Part shown: positions 1-12,700 of the stretch, one piece after another | How positions within the stretch are numbered: the first letter of the stretch is position 1 | Layout of the letters: each line of letters begins with the position of its first letter | Source: Auricularia sp. M13 | Lineage: Eukaryota; Basidiomycota; Agaricomycetes; Auriculariales; Auriculariaceae | DNA: 64,000 nt | Assembly (NCBI GenBank): GCA_037042915.1 | Contig: CM073202.1 | Coordinates: 1,178,001-1,242,000, forward strand | Direction: 5' to 3' | Notes under the pieces: model-generated | The model's database searches: none | Seen by the model: the letters and a program-made list of their open reading frames with translations, nothing else | Told to the model about the DNA's origin: nothing | Position numbers and translations under genes: made by a program

Positions 1-48
1 AGTCGACGTCGAGCAGCAATAAGCAAGAAAGGAGCATTTGAAGAGCAT

Positions 49-1700
49 TTACTGGCCGTATCCGGCCTGCTGGTAGTACTGGGCATACGGGTCGGCGCCT
101 CCGCCGCCGCCGCCGTAGCCCTGCTGACCGCCATAGCCTTGCGGAGCACCACCACCGCCCGCACCGCCCCAGCCCTGGCCAGTATAGCCATCCGGCGCGT
201 ACGAACCCTGCGGGCCACCACCGTACGGCTGCGGGGGGCGATATCCCCCTCCACCGACCGGCTGGGGCGGCTGCCAGACCTCAGGCCGGCGCCAAGGCGG
301 GATGTTGCTGCCGCCGCCGGTGACGTCGCCGCCTGCGCCAGCCCAAGACGGGCGCGAGGGGTCGCCTCCGCCGCCGGGGCCGCCGCCGCCCTCGCCGAGC
401 TCAGCCATCAGGCTGGCGTACTCCGAGTCGAAGCGCTTGTCGCCGACGGGAGGGCCTCCGCCGCCGCCGCCAGGCATGCCGGGCATGCCCATGCTGATCG
501 GCATCCCGTTGGGGTCGCGGCGTGTCGTGCAGTCGCGCGCCATGTGCCCCGCCGAGCCGCAGATGCGGCAGATGATGTTGGCCGTGAAGTTCTTTTGCTC
601 AGGGCAGTCGTACTTGCGGTGGCCGAGCCCGCCGCAGTTCTGGCAGACCTGGTTTTCGTCGTCGCGGAGAGTACCGTTGAGCGCAGCAAGCTCGCGGAGC
701 TGGTTTCTCTTGTGGTCGTTCTGACCTTCAGGTGTCGAGGCAGCCTGGAAATGGAACGATTGAGCCGAGCTCACAGCATGGGCTCGATGTCAATCTTACC
801 GTTTCGATGACTTTGTTGATGAGTCGGACACAGTGCGACACGGCCTCCTCATTATCGGCCATGACGAGACAGTGCAGCTCCTCTTCGGCGTCGTCTGCAA
901 AATGGTCCGGGCGCCCCTTGCCCTCCTTGATACTGCCCTTGCCGCGGATGCTGATCTTTGCGCCGCTCTCGCGCTCCATCTTCTTCAAGCTGTTGCCGCG
1001 AGGACCGACAAGCAGACCGAAGAAATTGATTTCGGGAAATTCTTTGACGGGGATGTAAACCTTCTCCTGCGGCCGGTTGGAGCGCTTCTGCTGGTGGTAC
1101 TCGACCGGCGGGCGGAAGTTGGGGTCGGTCTTGAGCGCCTTGTCGACGAGTCGGACGCGCTCGTCCTCGAGCTTCTTGCGGTAGCGGACCTCGCGCGTGT
1201 TGGTACGACGACCGTGGGCGTCGTACGTGGGCGGCGGCGACGGCGAGCGCTCGTTTTCCGGCGGCACGAAGTTGTTGAGACGCAGCTTGCGGTTGATCTC
1301 CTCGAGACGCAGCTGGATGGCATAGTTGTCGAGCTGGGCCTGCGATACACCCTCGGCGTTGATTGCCGTGGGCAGGCCGGGAATGTCAGCGACGGCGTCG
1401 CCCCAACGGCTGCGCTTCTTGCGCGGCTGGTCGGAGGGCACTGCGAGCGCAGTGAGACTTGCAACGAATTAATTGCTTATTATTATTGGGCGTACCAGAC
1501 GGAGTGCTGCTGTGCGATACGGGTGTTTCGTCTCTGCCGCGACGCTCCTCGTAGTCACGGCGCGGGAAGGCCGAGGGCGAGGGCTGGGCAAGCTGAACAG
1601 GCTCGTTGTTGTTCTCGGGCACGGGCGGGCCAAAGCGGCGGCGGTTGCCCAGCGGAACCTCGTTCGTCCCGGATATCGCGCGCGTTGCTGGCCGCCACAT
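49..1700 (-). CDS. MSL5: Branchpoint-bridging protein (BBP/SF1)
   Basis: Splicing factor that recognises the intron branchpoint in the early spliceosome. Three exons: 1700-1496, 1440-800, 744-49, giving 513 aa. The two introns are 55 nt each (GTACGC..CAG and GTAAGA..CAG). The protein starts [18 protein letters not shown], the usual N-terminus of fungal BBP. It then has a KH/QUA2 RNA-binding domain ([18 protein letters not shown], around 185-290) and two CCHC zinc knuckles ([14 protein letters not shown] and [14 protein letters not shown]). The C-terminal tail is rich in Gly, Pro and Gln and is low complexity. An upstream in-frame ATG would add a Ser/His-rich extension, but the MWRP start matches the family. 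Family and exon joins are clear from the sequence; the exact start is inferred. Confidence 0.95.
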
Positions 1701-2570
1701 GCTTCGCGGAGGGTGCGAGTGAGACTGGGAGTGGGAGTGTGAGTGGGAGGAGGGAGAGGGACGGCGGCTCCTTTGAAAGCCCGCCGCGTGGTCTCGCACT
1801 CGGAACTCGGACTCGGACTTGGGCATGATTCTCGTTCGCAATGCGATCGCTCTTCTCGCTCGTATTTATGCCTGCTGGCCACGCGCTGGTCGTCCCGGTT
1901 GTGCGTGGCGGCGTCTATGAGCTCTTCTGCAACGTTCTAGCCTTTGCCCTGCACCACTGCCCTGCCTGGACATGCCGATTGGGCTCTGAGTTGGCTCAAG
2001 TGCGCTCGACTGGGAATTGCGAAGCCCGCTCTTGACGTGCTGCGCAACGTACTGAATACCTCTGGGTTTCCTATGTCAGACCGCTGGGAGGCTGCTGTCC
2101 TTGCATATCTACGGCATCAGACTCAGACTCAGACTTTACGAAATATGGCCACCCGAAACATATTGAGTCTATTCTCGCCACTTGATTCTACATTTTCAAG
2201 TGCGTAAACCTTTGCACTGACGCACCGCACATACCCAAAGTTCTGCACCACTTTCGGGGCGAACGGAGGATGTCATGGAATACATCGCGCTCTCGGCACC
2301 TGCTGCGCCTTAATGGGAGGCTCTCGTCGAGAGGACGGCACAGGCTCTGAAATCGCTCTCGGAGGGGCCTCTTCCTGCTGACCATGTCATGGCCTTAGCG
2401 GCAAACCCATCGGACATCCGCCACAATCCGTTCGAAGACTTGGAGGTCCCCTTTGTACAGCCTCATAGTCACATCTCCCGTCCGTCAAGGCCATTACGCG
2501 ATGAAATTGCTGACGCAGCAGCTGACATGATATAAGGGTCGTGCCAGAGTCACTGCCCGATCCAGCGAGG
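1701..2570. other. Intergenic, divergent promoter region
   Basis: About 870 bp lie between the start of the branchpoint-bridging protein (-) and the start of the short-chain dehydrogenase (+). Only short ORFs without recognisable motifs are present. The first 100 bp could encode an N-terminal extension of the left gene. Nothing else seen. Confidence 0.5.
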
Positions 2571-3558
2571 ATGCCGCAAACCGTGATCATCACAGGAGCC
2601 TCCAGGTATGTGGCCATCGCACTTGCTGCATGCAGAGCGCTCATGGACCGAATACCGTATGTAGAGGACTTGGCTTCGCGGCCACACAGTTTATGCTGGC
2701 TGACGGCGCGCACGTCGTCGCCGTCCAGCGCACGCGCACGCCGGAGTTGACAGCGTTGCAAGAGCAATATCCGACCGCTCTGCGCATCGTCCAGGGAGAC
2801 TGGTACGTACGCCGCAGCCTCATCCTGTCCATATTCCACAATTGATCACTCTCCCCTGCAGCACCGACGAATCAGTAATCGCGCGCGCGCTGGAAGGCCT
2901 GGACACTCTGGACGGCCTGGTGCTGAACGCCGCGACGAACCTGCCGCTTGGGCGCGTGGGGCAGCTGTCGCTGGACGGCTGGCGGCAGCTCTTCGAGCTC
3001 GACTTCTTCGGCGCCGTGCGCTTTGTACGCGCGGCGCTTCCGCTCCTGCGCAAGAGCGATGGCGCGAGGGTCGTCATGGTCAGCTCCGGGGCTGCCGATG
3101 TAGGCGCGCCTGGCGGCGGGCCGTATAGTGCTGCGAAGGCCGCGCTCAATAGTCTTAATCGGTGAGTACGCGGGTAACTTGACCTCTATCAACGCGCTCC
3201 AACTAAGACTCTCCGTTCAAATCGCCATGCTGACTTGAATAATGCAGTACTCTTGCAGCAGAAGAACAAAACATCACCAGTATTGCTTTCAACCCCGGCG
3301 CCGTGCGAACCGAGGTGGGCATCAAATAAATGTCCTGCTCAGGAAACACCACTGCTGACCTTGGTATGATAGATGGTGCGCGATCTGGAACGTGAGGGCA
3401 AGGGTCACATCCCCGAGCACATCATCAAGCTAGTTGTGGACAACCAGCGCGATCCCGAAGTGCCTGGCCGGGCGCTGGCAACACTGGCGTTGCGGGCTCC
3501 CAAAGAACTATCTGGTCAGTACCTGCGTTGGGATGACCCGAAGGTGGCGGCGCTGTAG
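2571..3558 (+). CDS. Short-chain dehydrogenase/reductase (benzil-reductase-like)
   Basis: NAD(P)-dependent oxidoreductase of the classical SDR family, closest in my reading to yeast YIR035C/IRC24-type proteins. Substrate unknown. Five exons: 2571-2605, 2665-2802, 2862-3161, 3248-3314, 3373-3558; 241 aa, normal for the family. Cofactor loop TGASRGLGFA is formed across the first splice junction. NAA of the central sheet (LVLNAATN), catalytic Ser in VMVSSGAAD and YSAAK for the catalytic Tyr/Lys are all present. The C-terminus GQYLRWDDP matches the YIR035C group. Introns are 59, 59, 86 and 58 nt with GT-AG ends. A GTG codon 30 nt upstream is in frame but the ATG is preferred. Confidence 0.9.
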
Positions 3559-3985
3559 CGTGTCGAACATATTCTCGCCGGCACAGTATCTTCCGCAACC
3601 CTCATTTGTAGCTGCGTTGTTGAGGTGTCGTGCGACGTATTTGTTGTACTGTCGAGCTGCTGGATTAGACTGCGACTTGAGCAGATGTGATGTGTTCACG
3701 TGATGCCCTGTCGATCTGAGAATCGCGAGAGAGAGTGCCGATCTTACAGCATTTAGACATATCGTCTGAGAGTGCTTTCAGATATTGCCTGTACGCTGTC
3801 TGTACGCTTTCTCTACAAGTGCCTGATGATTGCTTTGACGCATGATTCGGCCGAGGCCTGCCGACCGGGGCTGACTCGATTTCTCTGGAGCGGATTGGGC
3901 GCCTTGGCTCTTTGCCTTCACTGACGTCCATAAAAAAGCTCGAGCGCATCTCAGCTCCTGCTCTACTCTCTTTTCTCATACAAAA
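3559..3985. other. Intergenic with homocitrate synthase promoter
   Basis: 427 bp. The last part holds an A/T-rich CCATAAAAAAG stretch at about 3929-3939 and a pyrimidine-rich leader running into the ATG. TGACTC at 3872-3877 and TGACGTC near 3923 resemble Gcn4/CPC1-type bZIP half sites, which would suit a lysine gene. This is suggestive only. Confidence 0.35.
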
Positions 3986-5534
3986 ATGTGCCACCACGAC
4001 AACGCCAACGGGGCCTCGAACGGCACGCCCAACAAGGCGGACATGGTGCAGGTGAACGGCGTCAACGGCAAGGCGAACGGCAAGCCTGCGCCGCCGCCAG
4101 CGTCGAACCAGGCGCCGCGGAATCCGTATGCGCCGCGCTACGCAGACTTCCTGAGCAACATTTCCAACTTCAGCATCATCGAGTCGACGCTGAGAGGTGC
4201 GCATCGAGCCCGGTGGCTGCTGCTGCAATCGGGCGCTCACTGTGGCTGGCAGAGGGCGAGCAGTTTGCCAATGCGTTCTTCGACACCAAGACCAAGATCG
4301 CAATAGCCAAGGCTCTGGACGCATTCGGCGTCGAATACATCGAGCTCACGTCGCCGGCGGCCAGCGAGCAGTCGCGGGCGGATTGCGAGGCCATCTGCAA
4401 GCTCGGGCTGCGGGCCAAGATTCTGACGCATATTCGCTGCCACATGGACGACGCCCGCATCGCTGTCGAGACCGGCGTCGACGGCGTGGACGTGGTCATC
4501 GGCACCTCCTCGTTCCTGCGCGAGTTCTCGCACGGCAAGGACATGGCGTACATCACCCGGACGGCCATCGAGGTCATCGAGTTCGTCAAGTCCAAGGGCA
4601 TCGAGGTCCGCTTCTCCAGCGAGGACTCGTTCCGCAGCGACCTCGTCGACCTGCTCTCCATCTACCAAACCGTCGACAAGATCGGCGTCAACCGCGTCGG
4701 CGTCGCGGACACCGTCGGCTGCGCCAACCCCCGCCAGGTCTACGACCTCGTCCGCACACTCCGCGGCGTCGTCTCGTGCGACATCGAGATCCACTTGCAC
4801 AATGACACCGGCATGGGCACGTCCATCACCGCTCGCTCCACCTTGCGTTGTCACTCATGCGCACTTGACACACAGCGATCGCAAACGCCTACACGGCGCT
4901 CGAGGCCGGCGCGACGCACATCGACACCTCCGTGCTCGGCATCGGCGAGCGCGTCGGCATCACGCCGCTCGGCGGCCTCGTCGCGTGCCTCTACGCCGCA
5001 AACCCGGAGTATGTCAAGTCCAAGTACAACCTGCCCATGCTGCGCGAGATCGAGAACCTGGTCGCCGAGGCGGTCGAGGTCACCATCCCGTTCATGAACC
5101 CCATCACGGGCTACTGCGCCTTCACGCACAAGGCGGGCATCCACGCCAAGGCGATCCTCAACAACCCGTCGACGTACGAGATCCTCAAGCCCGAGGACTT
5201 CGGCCTCACGCGCTATGTCTCCATCGGACACCGCCTGACCGGCTGGAACGCCGTCAAGTCGCGTGTCGAGCAGCTCGGGCTCGAGATGACCGACGAGCAG
5301 GTCAAGGACGCCACCGCCAAGATCAAGGAGCTCGCGGATGTCCGCACGCAATCTATGGAGGACGTCGACACCGTCCTTCGTGTCTATCACTCCGGCATCA
5401 AGAACGGCCAGCTTGTTGTCGGTGCCCGTGAGGTGCTCGACCAGCTCCTCGCAGAGCACCACGCGGTCCACGCCGTCAACGGAAACGGCAAGTCGTTACA
5501 ACAACAGCCTACGCAGACACCAGTCGCGGCATAA
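3986..5534 (+). CDS. LYS20: Homocitrate synthase
   Basis: First step of the fungal alpha-aminoadipate lysine pathway: acetyl-CoA plus 2-oxoglutarate gives homocitrate. Exons 3986-4196, 4253-4816, 4876-5534; 477 aa. A low-complexity N-terminus is followed by a DRE-TIM metallolyase domain: STLREGEQF (active-site RE across intron 1), [17 protein letters not shown], and the metal-binding HLHNDTGM loop. TNPSTYEI-type and [10 protein letters not shown] segments mark the C-terminal region. Intron 2 (4817-4875, 59 nt) lacks any usable GT. It starts GCACGT and ends CACAG, a GC-AG intron directly after the HxH loop; joining there restores [12 protein letters not shown]. Family Cys after TG is Met here. 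Yeast has two isoforms (LYS20/LYS21); the sequence does not say which this corresponds to. Confidence 0.95.
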
Positions 5535-6728
5535 CCTTTGCCACCGTCCCATGTATCTTGTTTCGTTCAATCTGTACTCCATCTCCTCGGCCAGCGCTGC
5601 CCAACAAAATAGTTTTCCATCATCAAAATTTATTCATTCTGGGACAGTAGCGCTGTTAGGTCGCCTGACGCCGTATGCAGCGTGTGCTGTGTATGCGTCG
5701 GGCCAAGGTGGTCTCGAGAGCGGCTTGGTCGTCCACTACAAGATGTTTCGGTTGTAGTCGCGAAAGAAAGGGCAAGGAGGTAACATCTAAATTAATCTAG
5801 TACGGTCTGCCCCAAATCTTGCCATTTCCCACGACAACCAGGAGTTTCAATCATCATCTCTATGTTTTTCAGCGCAGCGCATCAACCGGCCGGTACAGTA
5901 TTGGGCTGGTGGTGAATACGTCGTCGTCGGTGGCCTCCGAATCTCGGAGTCGTGCTCTTTCTCTTACTACTTACCTGCCAGTTCCGGTGCATTTACACCG
6001 TCTTGCCATCACCCTGAATGGCGCAGTGGCCTCGCTAAACTGGCACTATGGCTACACGCGTCGTTTATCGCACTGTATCTGCGTCCATGGTGGTGGGAAT
6101 CTTGCCGTGCGCCCGCCTGTCGGTGGGACTGCTGTCGGTGCCCATGCTCCCCTACATTCATCACACACTACCCGCCGCCCAGGTACTGGCTGTCGACCCC
6201 CCAGCCCTGAGCAGTATAAGCTACACGCTGCATGTTCCAGGCGCGAACGTCATTGTGCGCATCTCCTGAACAGCGGGCTGGCCGTGTTCGTGGGGCTCGT
6301 CATGAAGTGAAAACGCTGCACGTAGCTGTCTCAGGTCTCCGTCTGGGGTTCATTATACGGCTGGATCCAGGTGCTATCTAGCATACCACCCTTCTCCCTT
6401 GTGCGCGTGTGATTACCGTAGAGGAGAGGAGTCGTGTGCTCTTGCCTCTAAGTTCGTGATCCACACCACTCCTGCAAACTGGAAAACGCGTGCTACGGCT
6501 CCTTGAAAACGTTATTTCATCGGGGCATACCTCAAGCAGACACGCTGCGCATTGCAGATCCTATTGTGACCCGCGCCTCGAGGATGACGAGCTGCTTTTT
6601 TTCCCATTCATCCACCTTCCAGCCTGAGCCCTCAGGCGATAACGGCAAACTCCAGGCCATTCCATGGTATATATCTCCTCGTCTAAGAGTCACTTGCATA
6701 CCCAGGCGCACGCACTCTCTTCCCTGAG
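5535..6728. other. Gene-poor interval
   Basis: About 1.2 kb. The first part is the homocitrate synthase 3' region. A 163-codon frame at 5819-6310 (+) has no motif, no convincing splice context and unlikely composition, so I do not call it. Nothing else recognised on either strand. Confidence 0.4.
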
Positions 6729-9195
6729 ATGGATGGCTCGTACAGTCCTCTAGACTCGACAGCAACGGTCTATTTTCCGACCCCCGATATTCAGCAGCCC
6801 CGTCAGATCCAGTTCGTCCCCGTTCTCCCAGGGACCGGGGTACGACCATGGGAAGGAGACAGGTCGGTCGGCCGAATCTTATCTGCCAATCATCTCAACT
6901 GGTCGACAGCGTCAATGTCCAGCGCATGGACGTACCCATTGGACCCAAGAAGGCTCGATCATGGCAAACGCTCAAAACCGGCAGCAGCGCTGAGGTTTCC
7001 AAGTCGCCGCAAACGGCGCCCCTTGATGGGTGGAGCAGGCACGTCCACCCCAGCGGCAGGGTCTACATGTATCATGAAGGCGAGCGCGTGGTCATGGAGG
7101 GAGGCACAGAGCTGTTGACCGGATATTTTGGCGCTACTCCGGTCGCCAATTTGTGGGCTGTTGCGGCGCGAATGCTTTGGGAGAGACTGGCTGCTCATCC
7201 TCGCGACGATGCTGCTACTGGTGACTACGAGCTCTTTCTGCGTATTGATGCTTCTCCGACGTATGCGACTATCAATTACCACTTCGTCGATTGGACGCAC
7301 CGCTCGGTATTTTGGGTAGACAAGATGACCACTTCGCGGCCTATCGCATCCATGTGGCATATGGGTCCGTCCTACAGTCTGAAGATCTCGGACGTCAGTT
7401 CTGACATGGAGCTCAGACATCTTGCAGGAGCTGGACTTCTGGACTTATGTCGATTAGTGAGTAGTTTCCTCGTTCGCGCAAGACCTTTCTGAGCTCTATA
7501 TCCAGTCACCCAATGCACCATCACCTGCCCCCGCAGGCGCGTGAGGAACTCGACGCTGTGCTGGCGTTCCATACGATCGGTGAGGCAGCCGGGCCACTCC
7601 TGCAGCTCATAGCTCACGGCTGCTAGATTCGAAGACATTCAATCAGGCAACTGCGCCATGGAGCCCCGAGGACTCTCACATGTTGGCAAAGACACTCCCT
7701 GACCCGTCAAAACCCGGTCTGTCCATGCAGCCGTGGCTCACATCGAGCACGTTCCTATCGGCTGCTCCGAAGTCCATCGCCGACGAGTCGGACGACTCTC
7801 ACCGCTATACTACGCCGCCTAAACCGTTCCATGATGCATCAGAACCCAGTTCTTCCCGCGGGACATCCCGCAATGGGACCATGGACTCGAGTTCTGACGC
7901 GTCGGAAACAGCAGTCTCGGAACGGTTGGCAGAAACCACTGCCATCTCCCCGGCTTTGTCCCGCTTGTCGAGAGTGGACTCCGCCACAACATTGATAAAT
8001 CAGCCATGTACGCGAGCACGCTATTCAACAGGTCAGCTCTAATGATCTTGCTGGTCTTCTCAGCGGTTTCAGTCTACGAGGGTTGCGCGAACGCCGGCGT
8101 CGGTGAGCCTCATGGAACCTCCTCGCAATGTCCCTATCACCTGACCCACCATCACCACAGCGAGATTGTGGATGCAAATATGTGCGTTCTCACATATCAC
8201 GGGATGCAGCGCACTCTGACGACTTGCAGGCATGTGCAGAGTTCAGAACTTCTATGGTGACAAGTGGGCGAGATTGGCGCGGACAGAGCGAAGAAATCCT
8301 GGCGATAAAGAACCGCCCAAGTGGCTGAGGTGGATACTCTCGCTTATCCTATTCGACCGGCCAAACCGGTTTTATTCTGAACTGCAAGACGTCTTCGTGG
8401 ACGAGATAGTCTATCGAGTCCATTGGAAGGCCTTCGTCGAAGAACAGATTGTACCAGAGTGGACCCAGAACAACTTCATGGTACGCGATTCGACATTCTG
8501 ACTCTGAGGCCATCTGATCAACGCATGAAACAGGCAACTGTGCTGCTCGCGTACGCAGTGAACGTCTGTGCGAATGATCCACGATGCTGACCATTATTGC
8601 TCTCAGGGCGAATATGGCGTTTCTCGCTCTAAACGACGTTCAGGGTGCCAATGGCGGCGCCTTCCTCGTGTCCAAGATTCTCGGTCTCTCATCCAGCATA
8701 TTCTCAACGGCAACGCTATTCACCTCGATGAGTCTGAACGATTTCCATCTCAGGCTCAAATCCGGTACCGCAACCGAAGCCGTGCGTGCAATGATCCATC
8801 CACCTCGTTCGCATCTCATTCATCCTTCGTGTTAGATGGAGTACATGAAACAATGCAGCACGGGACCGCTTGGCTTATTCAACATCGCGATGCTGTATAG
8901 CGTCCCGTTCGCCACCTTCATCTGGTCACTGTTGACGTTCGTCGGCGCGGTCCTCGTATTCAGCTTGCAACACTGGACTGTTGCCGCCGGCGTTCCCTTG
9001 ATTACGACGACCATTGCTCCAGTGGCCGGCATCCTCGTCTGGATGTGGTGGTCCTTCGCAAAGACCTCGCCAAAGGGAAAGAAGGAGAAGGCTCCACCAG
9101 CTGCGAAAGGCACTCCAGAAACCCTAATGGCAGCTGGCGCTGCGCCTTATTCCACACAGCCAGCTGCGGAGAAAGGAGGAGACAGACTCGTGTAA
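6729..9195 (+). CDS. Basidiomycete WW-domain protein with C-terminal membrane segments
   Basis: Function unknown; belongs to a large family that I know only from basidiomycetes. Modelled exons: 6729-6862, 6910-7456, 7537-7579, 7627-7957, 8004-8102, 8161-8181, 8240-8480, 8534-8550, 8607-8781, 8836-9195; 655 aa. It has a WW-like module (LDGWSRHVHPSGRVYMYH) and a second conserved block ending YHFVDWTHRSVFWVD. Next comes the FYGDKWARL segment, then a C-terminal half with several hydrophobic helices (VLLAANMAFLAL, LGLFNIAMLYSVPFATFIW, a third near GVPLITTTIAPVAGILVW) and a basic tail. The last four exons are secure. Exon 1 and the 7.9-8.25 kb part, which contains a 21-nt micro-exon, are inferred from phase alone. 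Likely an integral membrane protein with a cytosolic WW region. Confidence 0.8.
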
Positions 9196-9739
9196 TTGAC
9201 TCTATGCCCGCATAATTTACCAATTTGACAACGCGTGACGATCAGCAAATGGGTTTACGGTCAGTGGGGTCCACGTCCAAGGATGTATATTGGAAGAAGA
9301 CGAAAAATGTTGAAGCGCAAGGGGATGCTAGCGAATGTTCCAGCCAACATGCAACATGGGAGAGCGAGTATGTACGCAAACGGGCCATCCTTTCGAAGAG
9401 AACGAAAACACGGTATGGGCCGCGGTGTGATCCAGCAGATGACAAAGGGGTGGGGACATGGGAAGACAACGAGTACACGCACAGCGGCAGACAGACGACA
9501 GACGGACCGAGAACACTACTATACTGTACAAGATTCACGGGGAGACGAGGGAGACTATCGATGCAGTATGCTATGGACTTGAACTTGGATTTGGGACTTG
9601 ATGGGTGGGGGAGGCAAAGATTAGCAGAGAGATGAAAGACGAAATATGCAGGCGGGAAACAAACGCAGAACGGTACCGCGCGCGGCAAGAGGGGCAAGCG
9701 GAGAAACTCTAGATGAGAGACGTAGAGTTTGCGCCGCTC
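9196..9739. other. Convergent 3' regions
   Basis: 544 bp between the WW protein stop and the transcription factor stop. Purine-rich on the + strand. Overlapping open frames here show no protein-like composition. No gene supported. Confidence 0.5.
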
Positions 9740-12700
9740 CTACTGCCAGCGCGGCGGCAGCGACGTGTACACCGGCGGGTGGTGGTGTGACGGCGTCGGC
9801 GCTGCGTGGTGGGGGTGCAGCTGGCCCAGCGCGTGCTGTGGGTGACCCATGTGCGCGTGCGGCTGCTGCTGATGTGGCAAGAAGTGCGGTTGACCCATAT
9901 GGTTGAAGTTAGGTTCGAGCACGGCGTCGACGCCGCGGGCCTCGATCTGCAGCAGCAGCGCGTGAGCGCAAACAATCCCACGCAAACAAGCCCGCTCTTA
10001 CCATATTCAACAGGTCTTCGATGTTGTTCATCTCCGGAGGGGGCGTCTTGTCGTTCTCCTCGTAGATGTACGACTGCTGCGCGGGCTGGCATCCCACGGC
10101 GCCGTGCGCGCGGTACGCGGTGGGCGACGCGGGCGGCGGCATGGCCGCAGCGGCGGCGACATCCTGCGCGGAGACGGCGGTCGGGCCGGGCGCCCAGCGC
10201 TGGAGGTTCGCCGGGTTTTCCTGGTCGAACGGGTAGAAGAGCCCGATCTGCGGCTCGGGCCACGCGTGCTGCTGCTGCTGCATGCTCGCCGCGAGCTGCG
10301 GTGTCGGTCGGACGAGTGGCGTGTTCATCATGCCCGAATTGTTCGGCCCCGCGGGGACGACCATCGTCGGCGACCCGCCGGCCGGCGTCTGCGGGCCCTG
10401 GATCGCCAGTTGCGGCGCGGGCGAGCTGTTCGCGCTCCACTTGCCCATCTTCTGCTTCAGCGCGCTCTGCGGCCGCGGCTCCGCGGCGTCGTAGTCGGAC
10501 GTCGGCACCTCCGGCACGAGCACGCCCGGCGACGACTCGCACTTGATCTGCGAGAAGTCGATCTTGAACACCTTTTCTGCAATCTTAGAGATGATCGGGT
10601 GCATCCCCTGCATGTCCTTGCGCTCCCATCTCCAGCGCAGGTGCGGGAGCATTGACAGCGCGAGCCACACGTCGTCTAGGGCGCGCTGCTTGTCTTGTAC
10701 GTAGCTTTCGCACATGACGCCGTAGATGATAATCATAGCGCTAATGTGTAAGGGCTAGGAACAATGTAAGCGATTCTCATTGTCTGACTGAATGTGCAAA
10801 TGCGCACCAGGGGAGACACGAAGAATGCAGCGTCTGGGAAGCGCACCAGCGAGCAATGAATCACGATTATATTGTGCGCCGTGATCACCGCTGTGCAACG
10901 GCGTTAGGAAATGAACGACAGGACAACTGCTCGACGCACCGTCTCTGAGCGCCAGCGAGCGGTAGTTGAAGCTCAGGTCTCTGCTCTTGAACAGCACGCG
11001 CAGGAGCAGGATTTTTGCGATCCAGAACTTGAGCAGCGTGAGGCCATGGTCGGCAGTGACGTTCTCGACGATGCTGCGCTTCTGCTGCTCCGTCCAGCGC
11101 TCGGTCCCCGAGAAGTAGCGCGCGTACTCGGCGGGCAGTTCGTCGTTGCGGAACTGCTCCATGCGCTGCAGGATGCGGATCGCCTGGCGCATCTTGGCGT
11201 CGGGCGGCGACGGGCGCGGCGTGTAGAGGCTGCAGATGATGTCGGCCTGCATCTCCATGATGGGAAACGAGTAGTAGAAATGGTCGCTGAAGTCCTGCTC
11301 GCCGTTGCCGTCGTGCTTCGGCTGCGACGTCGTGGTGTCCGCGGGCGCGATCGCGAGCGGGCGCCCGAAGAGGATGGACGTCCCGCGGTCGTGGATCATC
11401 AGCGTGCACCACAGCCGCACGCGCAGCTTGCACTCTTCCGGCGTGAACGTGTCCGGCTGCGCGTACGGGTCGTGGTGCAGCCCGAGCTCGATGGCCAGCC
11501 GGACCATGTTGCCGACGAGCCGCCAGAGCGAGCGCCCGTGCCGTTCGATGTAGAGGTACCACTGCAGCAGAATCATGGCCTGCAGGCTGGAGATGGTGAC
11601 GCGCAGGTCGGGCTTGATCGCCAGCGCGCGCTCGAAGAACTCGTCGACCTTGGGCCAGTCCTGGCGGTAGGACTTCTCTATGACGGAGCGCGTCTCGTCG
11701 CGCGTCAGCACGGAGGTGGACGTCTGGCGGAAGAGCTCGTGGTTGAGTTCGCAGAGCGAGCCGAGCGCGAGGATGAGATAGGCGCTGCAAATGAAGCCGG
11801 GGTCATGCGTGGAAGCGCCCGAATACAAATGTGCGAGCTTCTCGTCGAAGTCGCGTTTAGTGAAGACCGGGCGGTGGAAGTTGAGGTGCTTGAAATACGC
11901 GTCGACGACCTGGCCGACGGCAGCACGGTCCTTGGGCAGGTAGATGAAGGAGAGGCTCTGGATGCCCGGCGTGTAATTGTGGTGGACCTTGACCTCCTGC
12001 CATATGTCGGGCCTGCGCGGGGCGCGCTGCATGGCCTCGACGCTGATGCTCGTGTCTTCGCGGTCTGAGGCATCTGGGCACAGAGTTGTCGATCGAGAGG
12101 AGCATCATGAAAGACAGACGATCAGCACGAAACTGTCGCGGGATCAAAAAGGACAAAGCAAGGAGGGAACGCACGACTGCTATCGGCCGAGTCGAACCAG
12201 CCGGCGGGAATGGTGAGGTCGAAGCTCTCTACCATTGTCTTTGGGTTGGACAGGTCGTTGTTCTTGGGGTCCTGGCCCTTAATGTCGCTCGGTGCGGGCT
12301 TGCGGCGCGGGACCGGCGAGTCGGCCCAGGCATGGCTGCCCTGGTGGTCGGGGGTCGGGTAGGACGACGAAGGGGTCGCTGCCGGCGCAGTGTGGGGCGT
12401 CGCGACGGAGTGCGGGGTGGACATGGAGCGAATGGTGCCGGGCGAGTCTGGGTGCTGAGGGCCGTTGTTGTAGTGGACGAGCGTCGGGTGCAGCTTGATG
12501 GCGGACGCGGACGCCGGCGCGAACGGCGACGACTCTGGGTCGATGCGGGCGCTGGGCGGCGGGCGCGGCGTGGGCGCGACTTCCATGGCTGTCTGGAGCG
12601 GCGCGAGGTGCGGGCGCGCGGCTGAGGCTGCAGCGGAGGTGCCGTTGGCGGCCTGGGCGGCGGCCTGGGCCTGGAGGGCGGCATGCAGGCCGGGCGCGGG

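Noticed and set aside
139-1828. Long plus-strand ORFs (139-810, 833-1828) opposite the branchpoint-bridging protein
   Set aside because: Arg/Ala/Leu-rich shadow frames of a GC-rich gene; the minus strand has KH and CCHC motifs.
4237-5471. Two 205-codon minus ORFs opposite homocitrate synthase
   Set aside because: Asp/Val/Leu/Arg-rich shadows of a GC-rich coding strand.
10911-12068. 385-codon plus ORF opposite the Zn2Cys6 factor
   Set aside because: Antisense frame of exon 3; composition dominated by Val/Glu/Arg/Leu typical of shadows, and the minus strand has the fungal transcription-factor domain.
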